Made by a program: the position numbers and the translations under genes
Notes under the pieces: model-generated
Databases searched by the model: none
What the model was told of the DNA's origin: nothing
What the model saw: the letters and a program-made list of their open reading frames with translations, nothing else
Shown: one piece after another, positions 1 to 7,252 of the stretch
How the letters are laid out: every line of letters starts with the position of its first letter
Numbering within the stretch: position 1 is the first letter of the stretch
Assembly: GCA_903850425.1 (NCBI GenBank)
Contig: CAINLR010000081.1
Span: 1-46,551, forward strand
Reading direction: 5' to 3'
From: an uncultured Verrucomicrobia subdivision 3 bacterium
Lineage (GTDB): Bacteria; Verrucomicrobiota; Verrucomicrobiia; Limisphaerales; UBA11358
DNA: 46,551 nt

Positions 1-124
1 GGACTATCTGGCCGAACGCAACCTGAACCCCAAACGGTATGTCTGGCGTGCCGCAGGCGCTGACATCCTGGCCAAGCTCCAGCGCGCCCGCCAAAAACTC
101 ACACAGTTAAAATCACGGTCTTGA
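1..124 (+). CDS. IS630-family transposase, C-terminal end (partial)
   Basis: The window opens inside a reading frame (from base 2) that ends with TGA at 122-124 and encodes about 40 residues. The pattern of a YLAERN-like stretch, then NPKRYVW, then ADILAKLQRARQKL matches the extreme C-terminus of IS630/Tc1-mariner-like transposases, where an asn-pro-lys-x-phe/tyr-val-trp motif precedes a terminal helix. The DDE catalytic core lies outside the window, so intactness cannot be judged. It converges on the leftward ribosomal protein operon, with the rplI terminator between them. Confidence 0.7.
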   Translation, partial: DYLAERNLNPKRYVWRAAGADILAKLQRARQKLTQLKSRS

Positions 125-162
125 AGGACACTACACTAGGCACGTCAAAGCGTAAAGCAAAA

Positions 163-188
163 AAGCCACGGAATAAATTCCGTGGCTT
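163..188 (-). terminator. Rho-independent terminator of the prs-rplI operon
   Basis: A perfect 12-bp inverted repeat (AAGCCACGGAAT at 163-174 and its complement at 177-188) with a 2-nt spacer lies 19 bp beyond the rplI stop codon. On the minus strand it is followed by six T residues (complement of 164-159), the standard layout of an intrinsic terminator. Confidence 0.85.
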
Positions 189-206
189 GATTGAAAAATA
201 CGTTGT

Positions 207-815
207 TTATTCGGCCTTGGCCTTCTTTTCGACTTTGACTTTCTTTTCTGCCTTGGGCTTGGTTTCAGCCGTTTCAGCTTTGGGCGCTTCGACGTGCTTG
301 CCGCGTTTTTCACTGTGTGGCCGCTTGTCTTCGGCCACCGGCGCGGGCGCCACAATCGGCGTGGTGCTGTCCACCCGGAGTTTCAAGGAAGCTTTGACGT
401 CGTGGTGCAAATTCAATTCCACTTCGTGTTCGCCGATGTGACGGAGCGGTTCCGCGAGATGGATTTTGCGCTTGTCGAGGGTGATGTCGAACTGGTGCTT
501 CAACTCATCGGCCAACATGCCGGCGGTGACCGTGCCGAACATCTTGCCGTCTTCGCCGGTCTTGACCTTGACGATGAGGACGAGTTTGCTCAACGCCTTG
601 GAGAGTTCGGTCATGGCGTTGAACTCATGCGCCTCGCGCTCGGCGCGGCGTTGCTTGAGCGATTCCATCTGCCGCTTATTGGACTGCGTCACGGGAATCG
701 CCAGGTGTTGCGGAATGAGATAGTTGCGGGCGTAGCCGGACGCAACTTTGACCTGGTCGGATTCACCGCCGAGGCCGACGATATTATGAGTGAGAATTAC
801 TTCAGTTTTTGCCAT
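207..815 (-). CDS. rplI: 50S ribosomal protein L9 with long charged tail
   Basis: L9 binds 23S rRNA domain V and bridges away from the large subunit. The N-terminal domain shows the family signature (VILTHNIVGLG, then GYARNYLIP near residues 28-36), followed by the long connecting helix and the C-terminal domain to about residue 150. The protein is 202 residues against the usual 148-150; the extra 50 or so are a Lys/Ala/Glu/Pro-rich low-complexity tail. The ATG at 815 is well placed. It is the last gene of the leftward operon. The rpsR gene that normally sits between ssb and rplI is missing here. Confidence 0.96.
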   Translation of the reverse strand: MAKTEVILTHNIVGLGGESDQVKVASGYARNYLIPQHLAIPVTQSNKRQMESLKQRRAEREAHEFNAMTELSKALSKLVLIVKVKTGEDGKMFGTVTAGMLADELKHQFDITLDKRKIHLAEPLRHIGEHEVELNLHHDVKASLKLRVDSTTPIVAPAPVAEDKRPHSEKRGKHVEAPKAETAETKPKAEKKVKVEKKAKAE

Positions 816-847
816 ACGAAAAAATAAAAGGTTGCGGAGTTAAAAAA

Positions 848-1315
848 TCAAAAAGGAACATCGTCATCATGCGGCGGTTCGGAATCGCCAGCTTCCGGGG
901 CGGGTGCGACGGCCGGGGCCGCTGCGGGGCGAGCCGCGCGCGGCGCCGAAGGTGCCGAAGCCGCGCCACCTTCGCTGCCCGGTGCGCTGCCGAGGAATTG
1001 AACGGTTTCGGCGACGACCCCGAGCTTGCTCTTCTTCTGGCCGGTCTGTTTGTCATCCCATTGATCCAAACGGAGACGGCCTTCGATCAGAATCGGCCGG
1101 CCTTTACGCATGTATTGGCCGACATTTTCGGCCGTGCGGCCAAAAACGTCCACGTCAACAAAAGTGACTTCTTCCTTCTTTTCGCCGGCTTCGTTCGTCC
1201 AGACGCGATTGACGGCCAGGCCGATCTTGGCGATGGCAGTCCCTTTGGGCGTGTAGCGCAATTCCGGATCGCGCGTCAGGTTGCCCACCAAGATGACTTT
1301 GTTGAAGCTGGCCAT
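848..1315 (-). CDS. ssb: Single-stranded DNA-binding protein
   Basis: SSB coats single-stranded DNA in replication, repair and recombination and recruits partners through its C-terminal tip. The first 105 or so residues form the OB fold (starts MASFNKVILVGNLTRDPELR, then GTAIAKIGLAVNR and a strand ending in FGRTAENVGQYMRKG). A Pro/Ala-rich linker follows, and the acidic tip ends DDDVPF, the conserved protein-docking peptide. Length 155 residues is normal. It lies 12 bp after rpsF in the same operon. Confidence 0.96.
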   Translation of the reverse strand: MASFNKVILVGNLTRDPELRYTPKGTAIAKIGLAVNRVWTNEAGEKKEEVTFVDVDVFGRTAENVGQYMRKGRPILIEGRLRLDQWDDKQTGQKKSKLGVVAETVQFLGSAPGSEGGAASAPSAPRAARPAAAPAVAPAPEAGDSEPPHDDDVPF

Positions 1316-1327
1316 GACGGAAGCGAA

Positions 1328-1633
1328 TTACTTCGCGGGCTTCGGTTCCGGCGAGGCGGTGAACAGCACGCGGAAAACGTCGTCGTTGTGCGCGAACTTG
1401 GTTTGGAGCGCGGCGATGACCGCCGGCGTGCAGTTAAAAATGATGTTGGCGTAGAAACCCGCGCTGTGCCGCTTGTCCGCGACGCGCGAGAACGCTTTCT
1501 TTTCCATTTTTTGCACGGTCTCAACCTTGCCGCCCGCCGTGGTGATTTCGGCGGAAATTTTGTCGAGGGCGTCTTTCACGCCTTCTTCTTTGCCTGCTGT
1601 GTTCAAGATGAACAAACCTTCGTAACGTTTCAT
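1328..1633 (-). CDS. rpsF: 30S ribosomal protein S6
   Basis: S6 binds the central domain of 16S rRNA together with S18. The protein (101 residues, typical) starts MKRYEGLFIL and carries the KKAFSRVADKRHSAGFYANI region and the C-terminal helix with NDDVFRVLF, as expected. Its ATG overlaps the pth stop codon by 4 bp (ATGA), implying translational coupling. Its partner S18 is not encoded next to it. Confidence 0.95.
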   Translation of the reverse strand: MKRYEGLFILNTAGKEEGVKDALDKISAEITTAGGKVETVQKMEKKAFSRVADKRHSAGFYANIIFNCTPAVIAALQTKFAHNDDVFRVLFTASPEPKPAK

Positions 1634-2229
1634 TTTTTTTCTTCTGTGGGGCTCATCGCCCCGTTGAATTGGCTCATCGCCTTTTGTAATCCACTATCCA
1701 ACCAGCATTCAATCTGGCCGGCTGCCCGTTCCAAAACTTTTTCCAACACTGCATTCTCGGCGGTTTCAAACTTGCCAAGAACAAAATTCGTAATCTCACG
1801 CGCTCCGTCGCGCCGACCAATCCCGATCCGCAACCGCGCAAACTCGCCCGAACCCAGATGCTGCGTCACAGATTCAATCCCGTGATGCCCGCCACTGCCG
1901 CCGCCGGGCCGCAGCCGGATTTCGCCCAAGGGCAAATCCGCGTCATCCACCGCGATCAACAGCTGCGCCAGCGGCAACTGATAAAACTTCACCAATGCGC
2001 CGACCGCTTCCCCGCTCAAATTCATGAACGTCTGCGGCTCGACCAGCAAAACTTTTTTTCCGTGTTTTTCTGCTCGTGCCACCTGCGCACTGAACTTTCG
2101 CTCTTTGGCCCAATCGGCTTTCCAACATGCCGCCAGTTTCTCGACCAGCAAAAAACCGGCGTTGTGGCGGGTGGATGCGTAATCCTTGCCCGGATTGCCC
2201 AAGCCCACGATGAGATGCCACGGCTCCAT
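1630..2229 (-). CDS. pth: Peptidyl-tRNA hydrolase
   Basis: Releases tRNA from prematurely dissociated peptidyl-tRNA in the cytoplasm. The N-terminal signature VGLGNPGKDYASTRHNAGF holds the equivalents of E. coli Asn10 and catalytic His20 (here N12 and H22). N70 lies in TFMNLSGEAV, and D96 in the VDDADLPLG stretch matches Asp93. The glycine-rich GGGSGGHHG loop is present. At 199 residues it is normal length. It follows rplY by 29 bp and overlaps rpsF. Confidence 0.95.
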   Translation of the reverse strand: MEPWHLIVGLGNPGKDYASTRHNAGFLLVEKLAACWKADWAKERKFSAQVARAEKHGKKVLLVEPQTFMNLSGEAVGALVKFYQLPLAQLLIAVDDADLPLGEIRLRPGGGSGGHHGIESVTQHLGSGEFARLRIGIGRRDGAREITNFVLGKFETAENAVLEKVLERAAGQIECWLDSGLQKAMSQFNGAMSPTEEKK

Positions 2230-2258
2230 ACGCGGGGGTAGCGGCTAGGCCGCAAAAA

Positions 2259-3002
2259 CTATTTCTTCTTCTCGGCCTTGGCTTCGGGTTTGGCTTCGGC
2301 TTTCTTGTCGCCAGCGGCAGCTTTCGCATCGCCTTTGGCGGCTGGAGCGGCCCCGGCCTCGTCTTTCTTTTCCTTGGTCATCTCGACATCGCCCGCAGCC
2401 GGAGCGGCGGCGTCGGCAGCCACGGCAATTTCCTCGGTGCGCGGTGCCGCGACGGAAACCACTGCGATGTGCGGGTCACCCATGATTTGAACGCCGGCGA
2501 CCACCGGGATTTCGCCAATGTGGATAGCCTTGCCAATTTCCAGACTGGTGACGTCAATGATGATCTGCTCGGGCAAATTTTTCGCGGTCGAGCGCACTTT
2601 GAGCTTGTGCAAAACGTGTTCGAGCGTGCCGCCACCGTTCTTGACGCCGTTCGGCTCACCGGTGGTTTCAATCGGCACCATGACGGTGAGAATTTCATCT
2701 TCCGCCACTTCGTGAAAATCCACATGCACCACTTTGCCGTCGAGCGGGTGATGCTGGATTTCCTGCACGAGGGCGAGGCGCTTGGCGCGCGGATCGTTTT
2801 CCACGGACAAATCCACGAGCAGATTTTCCGAGGCCGAGTGGTTGAGCAGATCCGCAAATTCTTTCGAGTTCAACTCGAGATTCTGCGGCTGGATCTGCCG
2901 ACCATAAATAACCGCCGGCACGCGGCCGGTGGCACGGAGTTTCTTCACTTCACCCCGGCGCGATTGCGTGCGGAGATACGATTTTAAAGGCACTGATTTC
3001 AT
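2259..3002 (-). CDS. rplY: 50S ribosomal protein L25/Ctc (TL5 type)
   Basis: Binds 5S rRNA. The N-terminal L25 domain begins with LRTQSRRGEVKKLRATGRVPAVIYG-type sequence (residues about 9-33) and the TL5 C-terminal beta domain follows to about residue 190. As in L9 of the same operon, a Lys/Ala/Glu-rich tail of about 55 residues is appended, giving 247 residues. It sits between prs and pth, an arrangement seen in many bacteria (prs-ctc-pth). Confidence 0.93.
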   Translation of the reverse strand: MKSVPLKSYLRTQSRRGEVKKLRATGRVPAVIYGRQIQPQNLELNSKEFADLLNHSASENLLVDLSVENDPRAKRLALVQEIQHHPLDGKVVHVDFHEVAEDEILTVMVPIETTGEPNGVKNGGGTLEHVLHKLKVRSTAKNLPEQIIIDVTSLEIGKAIHIGEIPVVAGVQIMGDPHIAVVSVAAPRTEEIAVAADAAAPAAGDVEMTKEKKDEAGAAPAAKGDAKAAAGDKKAEAKPEAKAEKKK

Positions 3003-3026
3003 CTTAGTATAAATTGTTCGGGACGC

Positions 3027-3971
3027 CTAACTGGTGCGTCCACCTTTGAATTCAAACAGCGAGTTCACCGACGAATTATTATGTATCCGTTTAATGGCTT
3101 CGCCCAAAAGTCCCGCGACGGACAACGTGGTTATCTTCAAACCGTCAATCGCAGGGCGTTGGACTGTATCAGTTGTAATCAGTTCGTCAATGGCAGAATT
3201 GCGTAATCTTGCAATGCCCGTCTCACCGAGCAGCGTATGGGAAACACAAGCTATGATTTGCTTGGCCCCTTTGGTTTTTAAGATCGCCGCCGCCGAAGTC
3301 AAAGTGCCCGCCGTCTCGGTCAAGTCATCCACCAGCAAGATATTTTTGCCGTCGATGTCGCCGATGACCGCCATGCTCTCCACTTCGGTCGCGCTCTTGC
3401 GGCGTTTGGCAACAATGGCCAGTTCCGCCTCCAGCGTCTGCGCATAAGCGTGCGCCATCTTAATACCACCTGCATCCGGGCTGACCACGACGAGGTTGGT
3501 CAGATTTTTCTTCTTCAAATAGTCATACATCACCGGCGCGGCGTAGAGATGATCCACCGGAATATCAAAAAATCCCTGGATCTGCTGCGCGTGCAGATCC
3601 ATCGCGAGAATGCGGTTCACGCCGGAGGCCACCAGCAGATTCGCCACGAGTTTCGCCGTGATCGGCACCCGCGGCTGGTCTTTGCGATCCTGACGCGCAT
3701 AGCCGTAGAACGGCAGCACCGCCGTAATGCGCGTGGCACTGGCGCGACGCAACGCATCAATGATGATGAACAACTCCATCAAATTATGGTTCGTCGGCGG
3801 CGAGGTGGGCTGGATGATGAAAATATCTTCACCGCGCACATTCTCTTCGATTTTGACAAACGTCTCGCCGTCGGGAAATGGCGTGACGGTGATCTGGCCC
3901 AGTTCCATGCCGATGGACTTGCAGATGGCGCGGGCCAGTGGCTCGTTCGCCGTGCCGGAAAATACTTTCAC
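3027..3971 (-). CDS. prs: Ribose-phosphate pyrophosphokinase
   Basis: Makes PRPP from ribose 5-phosphate and ATP for nucleotide, His and Trp synthesis. The start is GTG (minus-strand codon at 3971-3969), giving MKVFSGTANEPLARAI. Family features are the flexible-loop RQDRKDQPRVPI region, DLHAQQIQGFFDIPVDHL, and the PRPP-binding loop VDDLTETAGT, which carries TAGT instead of the more usual TGGT. At 314 residues it is typical. First gene of the leftward operon; its leader contains a hairpin at 4005-4022. Confidence 0.96.
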   Translation of the reverse strand: MKVFSGTANEPLARAICKSIGMELGQITVTPFPDGETFVKIEENVRGEDIFIIQPTSPPTNHNLMELFIIIDALRRASATRITAVLPFYGYARQDRKDQPRVPITAKLVANLLVASGVNRILAMDLHAQQIQGFFDIPVDHLYAAPVMYDYLKKKNLTNLVVVSPDAGGIKMAHAYAQTLEAELAIVAKRRKSATEVESMAVIGDIDGKNILLVDDLTETAGTLTSAAAILKTKGAKQIIACVSHTLLGETGIARLRNSAIDELITTDTVQRPAIDGLKITTLSVAGLLGEAIKRIHNNSSVNSLFEFKGGRTS

Positions 3972-4295
3972 AGATAAAAAATAGAATCGGGTTAAAAAAC
4001 GAAATCCGCCGCGAACGGCGGATGAAAACGCAAGCGAGACTGTAACAACGAAAATGTCGCGCGCAAGGGGAAATTACAAACAACCGCTCGCCACCATTGC
4101 CGCAGACTAAATTGCTTTAACGGCGTTCACTAAATTCAACAAAAATCTCCTTGGAGTGGCAATCGCGGTTTCCCAGCAGCAACGAAAAAAGACGCGTGAT
4201 AAGGGCTTCCCTTAGCCGACTAAAGTATTTCCCAGTTAGCCCAATCAGGTAAGGCACCAATTGTAGATTCCACTGAGTAGGCTTAAATTGCCTTC
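3972..4295. promoter_or_regulatory. Divergent intergenic region between prs and the PocR/AraC gene
   Basis: These 324 bp must hold the promoters of the leftward prs operon and the rightward regulator. I see no gene. It is locally AT-rich and contains, in the prs leader (4005-4022), a perfect 7-bp hairpin that on the minus strand has a TTCG loop (TCCGCCG-TTCG-CGGCGGA), plus two TTAGCC copies near 4214 and 4236. No promoter boxes could be assigned with confidence. Confidence 0.5.
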
Positions 4296-5279
4296 ATGCA
4301 AACAATATTTGCTAAATCAACGCCGGCAACCAACGGTCAGCTTGTGACGGAAGACGCGCGCGCCACCACCCTCGCCGTGTCTCCCGCCTCGGAAGGCAGC
4401 CACGGCAACCGGGCGCTGGTGGACGCGCTGGTCAACTCGCGCATCTACCGCGATTACGAACGCGCCTTTGGCAATCTCACCGGCCTGCCCATCGCCCTCC
4501 AACCGGTCGAGACGTGGCAACTGCCCCATCACGGCAAGCGCAATGAAAACGAACTCTGCGCCTTGATGTCACAGAAAAGCAGCGCCTGCGCCGCCTGTCT
4601 GCAAGTGCAGGAACGCCTGTGCCTGCAGGCTGCCACCGAAGCGCACACCATCACCTGCCCCGTCGGACTTTCCGACAGCGCCGTGCCGGTGCGCATGAGT
4701 GACCGCTTGATTGGTTTTCTCCAAATCGGCCAGGTGTTCCGCAAGAAACCCAGCACCGAACAGTTTGAAAAAGTGGTCAAGCTGACCGAAAAATGGGGGA
4801 TTAACACTGATCGCGCCACGCTGAAGCAGGCTTTTTTCTCCGGCAAAGTGGTCACGCAAAAAGAACATGATTCCGCCATCAAACTCCTGACCATCTTTGC
4901 CCAACATCTGGCCATGATGAGCAATCAGGTTTTCATCCAGCGCGAAAATGCCGAACCGCCGGTCATCGCCAAAGCGCGGGATTACATCCATGAACATCAG
5001 ACCGAGGAACTCTCTCTCGGCCAGGTCGCCAAATCCGTGAACATGAGCAGTTATTACTTCTGCAAGATGTTTAAGAAAGTTGCCGGCATCAATTTCACGG
5101 ATTATGTCGCGCGGGTGCGGATTGAAAAATCAAAAAATCTCCTGCTGAATCCTAATTTGCGCATCAGCGAAATCGCGTTTGAAGTGGGCTTCCAGTCGCT
5201 CACCCATTTCAACCGGGTCTTCAAGAAAATTCTCGGCCAGTCGCCGACGGATTATCGCGCGCAGTTGCTAACGCATTGA
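4296..5279 (+). CDS. AraC-family regulator with PocR ligand-binding domain
   Basis: A 327-residue transcription factor. Residues about 40-210 match the PocR domain, which in other proteins binds small hydrocarbon-type ligands; five cysteines (C88, C98, C101, C109, C121) are clustered in it, with a CAAC pair and a TCPVGL segment typical of this domain. Residues about 228-325 are an AraC double helix-turn-helix, with SLGQVAKSVNMSSYYFCKMF and the second helix ending IAFEVGFQSLTHFNRVFKK. It lies directly upstream of a histidine kinase and response regulator in the same direction, so it may control or be controlled with them; the ligand is unknown. Confidence 0.85.
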   Translation: MQTIFAKSTPATNGQLVTEDARATTLAVSPASEGSHGNRALVDALVNSRIYRDYERAFGNLTGLPIALQPVETWQLPHHGKRNENELCALMSQKSSACAACLQVQERLCLQAATEAHTITCPVGLSDSAVPVRMSDRLIGFLQIGQVFRKKPSTEQFEKVVKLTEKWGINTDRATLKQAFFSGKVVTQKEHDSAIKLLTIFAQHLAMMSNQVFIQRENAEPPVIAKARDYIHEHQTEELSLGQVAKSVNMSSYYFCKMFKKVAGINFTDYVARVRIEKSKNLLLNPNLRISEIAFEVGFQSLTHFNRVFKKILGQSPTDYRAQLLTH

Positions 5280-5387
5280 CGCGTGCCCCCGTCGCCGCTT
5301 CCATCCAGCGCCTCGCGGGTGATTTTTGACTCCACAATTGGCATTGGCTTTAACCAGCCGATCGCCAACAATTCCGGCGTTGCCGGG

Positions 5388-6467
5388 ATGAAGCCAAAAC
5401 CGAAATCAGCCACCGCTAAGCAGTCGTCGCAAGCCGCCTTGCGCGACGGCGAGGAACGCCTGCGCGCGATTCTGGAAACCGCCGTTGAGGGCATCATCAC
5501 CATCAACGAGCGCGGCCTCATCGAATCCTTCAATCGCGCTTCCGAAAACATCTTCGGCTACGCCGCCGCCGAGGTCATTGGCAAAAATGTCAGTGTGCTC
5601 ATGGCCACCCCGCACCGCGAGCAGCACGATACCTATCTCCAAAATTATCAGGAAACCGGCCACGCCAAGATCATCGGCATCGGGCGCGAAACTTTTGCCC
5701 GCCGGAAAGACGGCACTTTGTTTCCGATGGATTTATCCGTCAGCGAAGTGCAGTTGAGTGATCGCCGATTATTCACTGGTTTCATCCGCGACATCACGGA
5801 GCGCAAACGGCTGGAAAAGGAAAATCTGGAAATCAGCGAGCGCGAACAGCGGCGCATCGGCCAGGATTTGCACGACGGTTTGTGCCAGCATCTCGCGGGC
5901 ATCGAAATGTTGAGTCAGGTGCTGGCCAAGAAACTCGCGCCGCGCGAAAAGGCGGCGTCCGTCCGCGCCGCGGAAATCGCCGGCGCGGTGCGCGAGGCCA
6001 TCAGCCAGACGCGCTTGCTGGCGCGCGGGCTTTCGCCCGTGACGCTGGAATCTGAAGGTCTCATGTCCGCCCTGGCGGAACTGGCCTTAAATACAGAAAA
6101 AATGTTCCGCGTGCGTTGCAACTTCGATTGTCCGCAAGCGGTGAAGTTCGACGACCACGCCGCCGCGACGCATTTATTTCGCATCGCGCAGGAGGCGGTC
6201 TCCAATGCCATCAAGCATGGCAAGGCGAAAGCAATTTCCATCCAATTGGAGCAACAAGCCCGCCAAGTGCGGTTATGCATAAGCGATAATGGCGTTGGTT
6301 TCCCTGAAATATTTCCCCACGGCCAAGGCATGGGTCTGCGCATCATGCAGTCGCGCATCGGCATGGTCGGCGGCACGCTGCTGGTTGAACGCAACCGCGG
6401 CGGCGGCGTCAGGGTAACCAGCACCGCGCCGAACAACTCCGGAAGGTGTCATGGCGGCCATCAATAA
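5388..6467 (+). CDS. PAS-domain sensor histidine kinase, NarL/FixL-like
   Basis: The first ATG compatible with the domain start is at 5388 (359 residues); a GTG at 5283 would only add unstructured sequence. Residues 20-138 form a PAS domain. H80 in the QHDTY stretch and R100 in IIGIGR line up with the proximal haem His200 and Arg220 of Bradyrhizobium FixL, so an oxygen- or redox-sensing haem PAS is plausible (inference). A HisKA_3 dimerisation domain follows with phospho-acceptor H162 in QDLHDGLCQHL, then an HATPase domain with DNGVGF and GQGMGLRIMQ. No membrane segment, so cytoplasmic. It overlaps the response regulator gene by 17 bp. Confidence 0.88.
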   Translation: MKPKPKSATAKQSSQAALRDGEERLRAILETAVEGIITINERGLIESFNRASENIFGYAAAEVIGKNVSVLMATPHREQHDTYLQNYQETGHAKIIGIGRETFARRKDGTLFPMDLSVSEVQLSDRRLFTGFIRDITERKRLEKENLEISEREQRRIGQDLHDGLCQHLAGIEMLSQVLAKKLAPREKAASVRAAEIAGAVREAISQTRLLARGLSPVTLESEGLMSALAELALNTEKMFRVRCNFDCPQAVKFDDHAAATHLFRIAQEAVSNAIKHGKAKAISIQLEQQARQVRLCISDNGVGFPEIFPHGQGMGLRIMQSRIGMVGGTLLVERNRGGGVRVTSTAPNNSGRCHGGHQ

Positions 6468-7125
6468 AACTTCCGTCAAACGCCTGCTCATCGTTGACGA
6501 TCATCCGATGATGCGCACCGGCCTGGCCCAGTTGATCGGCAGCGAGCCGGACTTGAACGTCGTGGCCGAGGCGGACAACGCCCGGCAGGCGCTCGCGGCC
6601 GTCGAAAAAAGCAATTTTGACCTGGCACTGCTCGATATTTCCCTGCCGGACAAAAACGGCCTCGAACTCATCAAGGACCTCCGTGCAGTGCGGCCGGACT
6701 TGTCGATTCTGGTCGTCTCGATGCACGACGAGATGATCTATGCGGAGCGCGTGCTGCGCGCCGGTGGCCGCGGCTACATCATGAAACAGGAGGGCGGCGA
6801 AAAGTTTTTGCGCGCGATCCGACAGGTGCTCGCGGGGCAGATTTTTGTCAGCGAAAAAATGTCGGCGCGCATTCTGGAGATTTTCTCGGGGCGTCCATGC
6901 GCGACGGCGGCTTCGCCGGTGCAAAAACTTTCCGACCGCGAATTTGAAGTATTTCAACTCATCGGCCAGGGCATCGGCACGCGGGACATCGCCGGCCAAT
7001 TGCTCTTGAGTGTCAAGACGGTGGAAGTCCACCGCGCGAATATCAAAAAGAAATTGGGTTTGCAAACGGCACCGGAACTGGTCCGCCAGGCCGTCCGCTG
7101 GTTTGATTCGCAAAACCAGCATTGA
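6451..7125 (+). CDS. NarL/FixJ-family response regulator
   Basis: The 224-residue protein has a receiver domain with acidic pair D16-D17 and phospho-acceptor D62 (LALLDISLP), a switch Ser in VVSMHDE, and the conserved Lys in GYIMKQEG. A LuxR-type helix-turn-helix occupies about residues 150-215 (LSDREFEVFQLIGQG, then SVKTVEVHRANIKKKLGL). Start overlaps the kinase gene by 17 bp, so the two form a translationally coupled two-component pair. Targets unknown; the downstream acyl-CoA synthetase gene is a candidate. Confidence 0.93.
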   Translation: MAAINKTSVKRLLIVDDHPMMRTGLAQLIGSEPDLNVVAEADNARQALAAVEKSNFDLALLDISLPDKNGLELIKDLRAVRPDLSILVVSMHDEMIYAERVLRAGGRGYIMKQEGGEKFLRAIRQVLAGQIFVSEKMSARILEIFSGRPCATAASPVQKLSDREFEVFQLIGQGIGTRDIAGQLLLSVKTVEVHRANIKKKLGLQTAPELVRQAVRWFDSQNQH

Positions 7126-7252
7126 CCGGCCACCGTCCTTTCACCCTGCGTTGCCGGGTTTCAGGCAATAAATGGTGATGATTTGCCAATCCGCGAGAAG
7201 TCGCCACGGCGATGGCATGGCACTTTTTCTTCCGGCACATAACAAAGCATTT

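Noticed and set aside
809-1885. A 358-codon plus-strand frame opposite ssb, rpsF and pth
   Set aside because: Antisense to three certain genes, no recognisable motif.
7215-7235. A sigma-54-like promoter (TGGCAC) ahead of the acyl-CoA synthetase
   Set aside because: The -24-like TGGCAC is present, but the -12 GC element at the right distance is missing.
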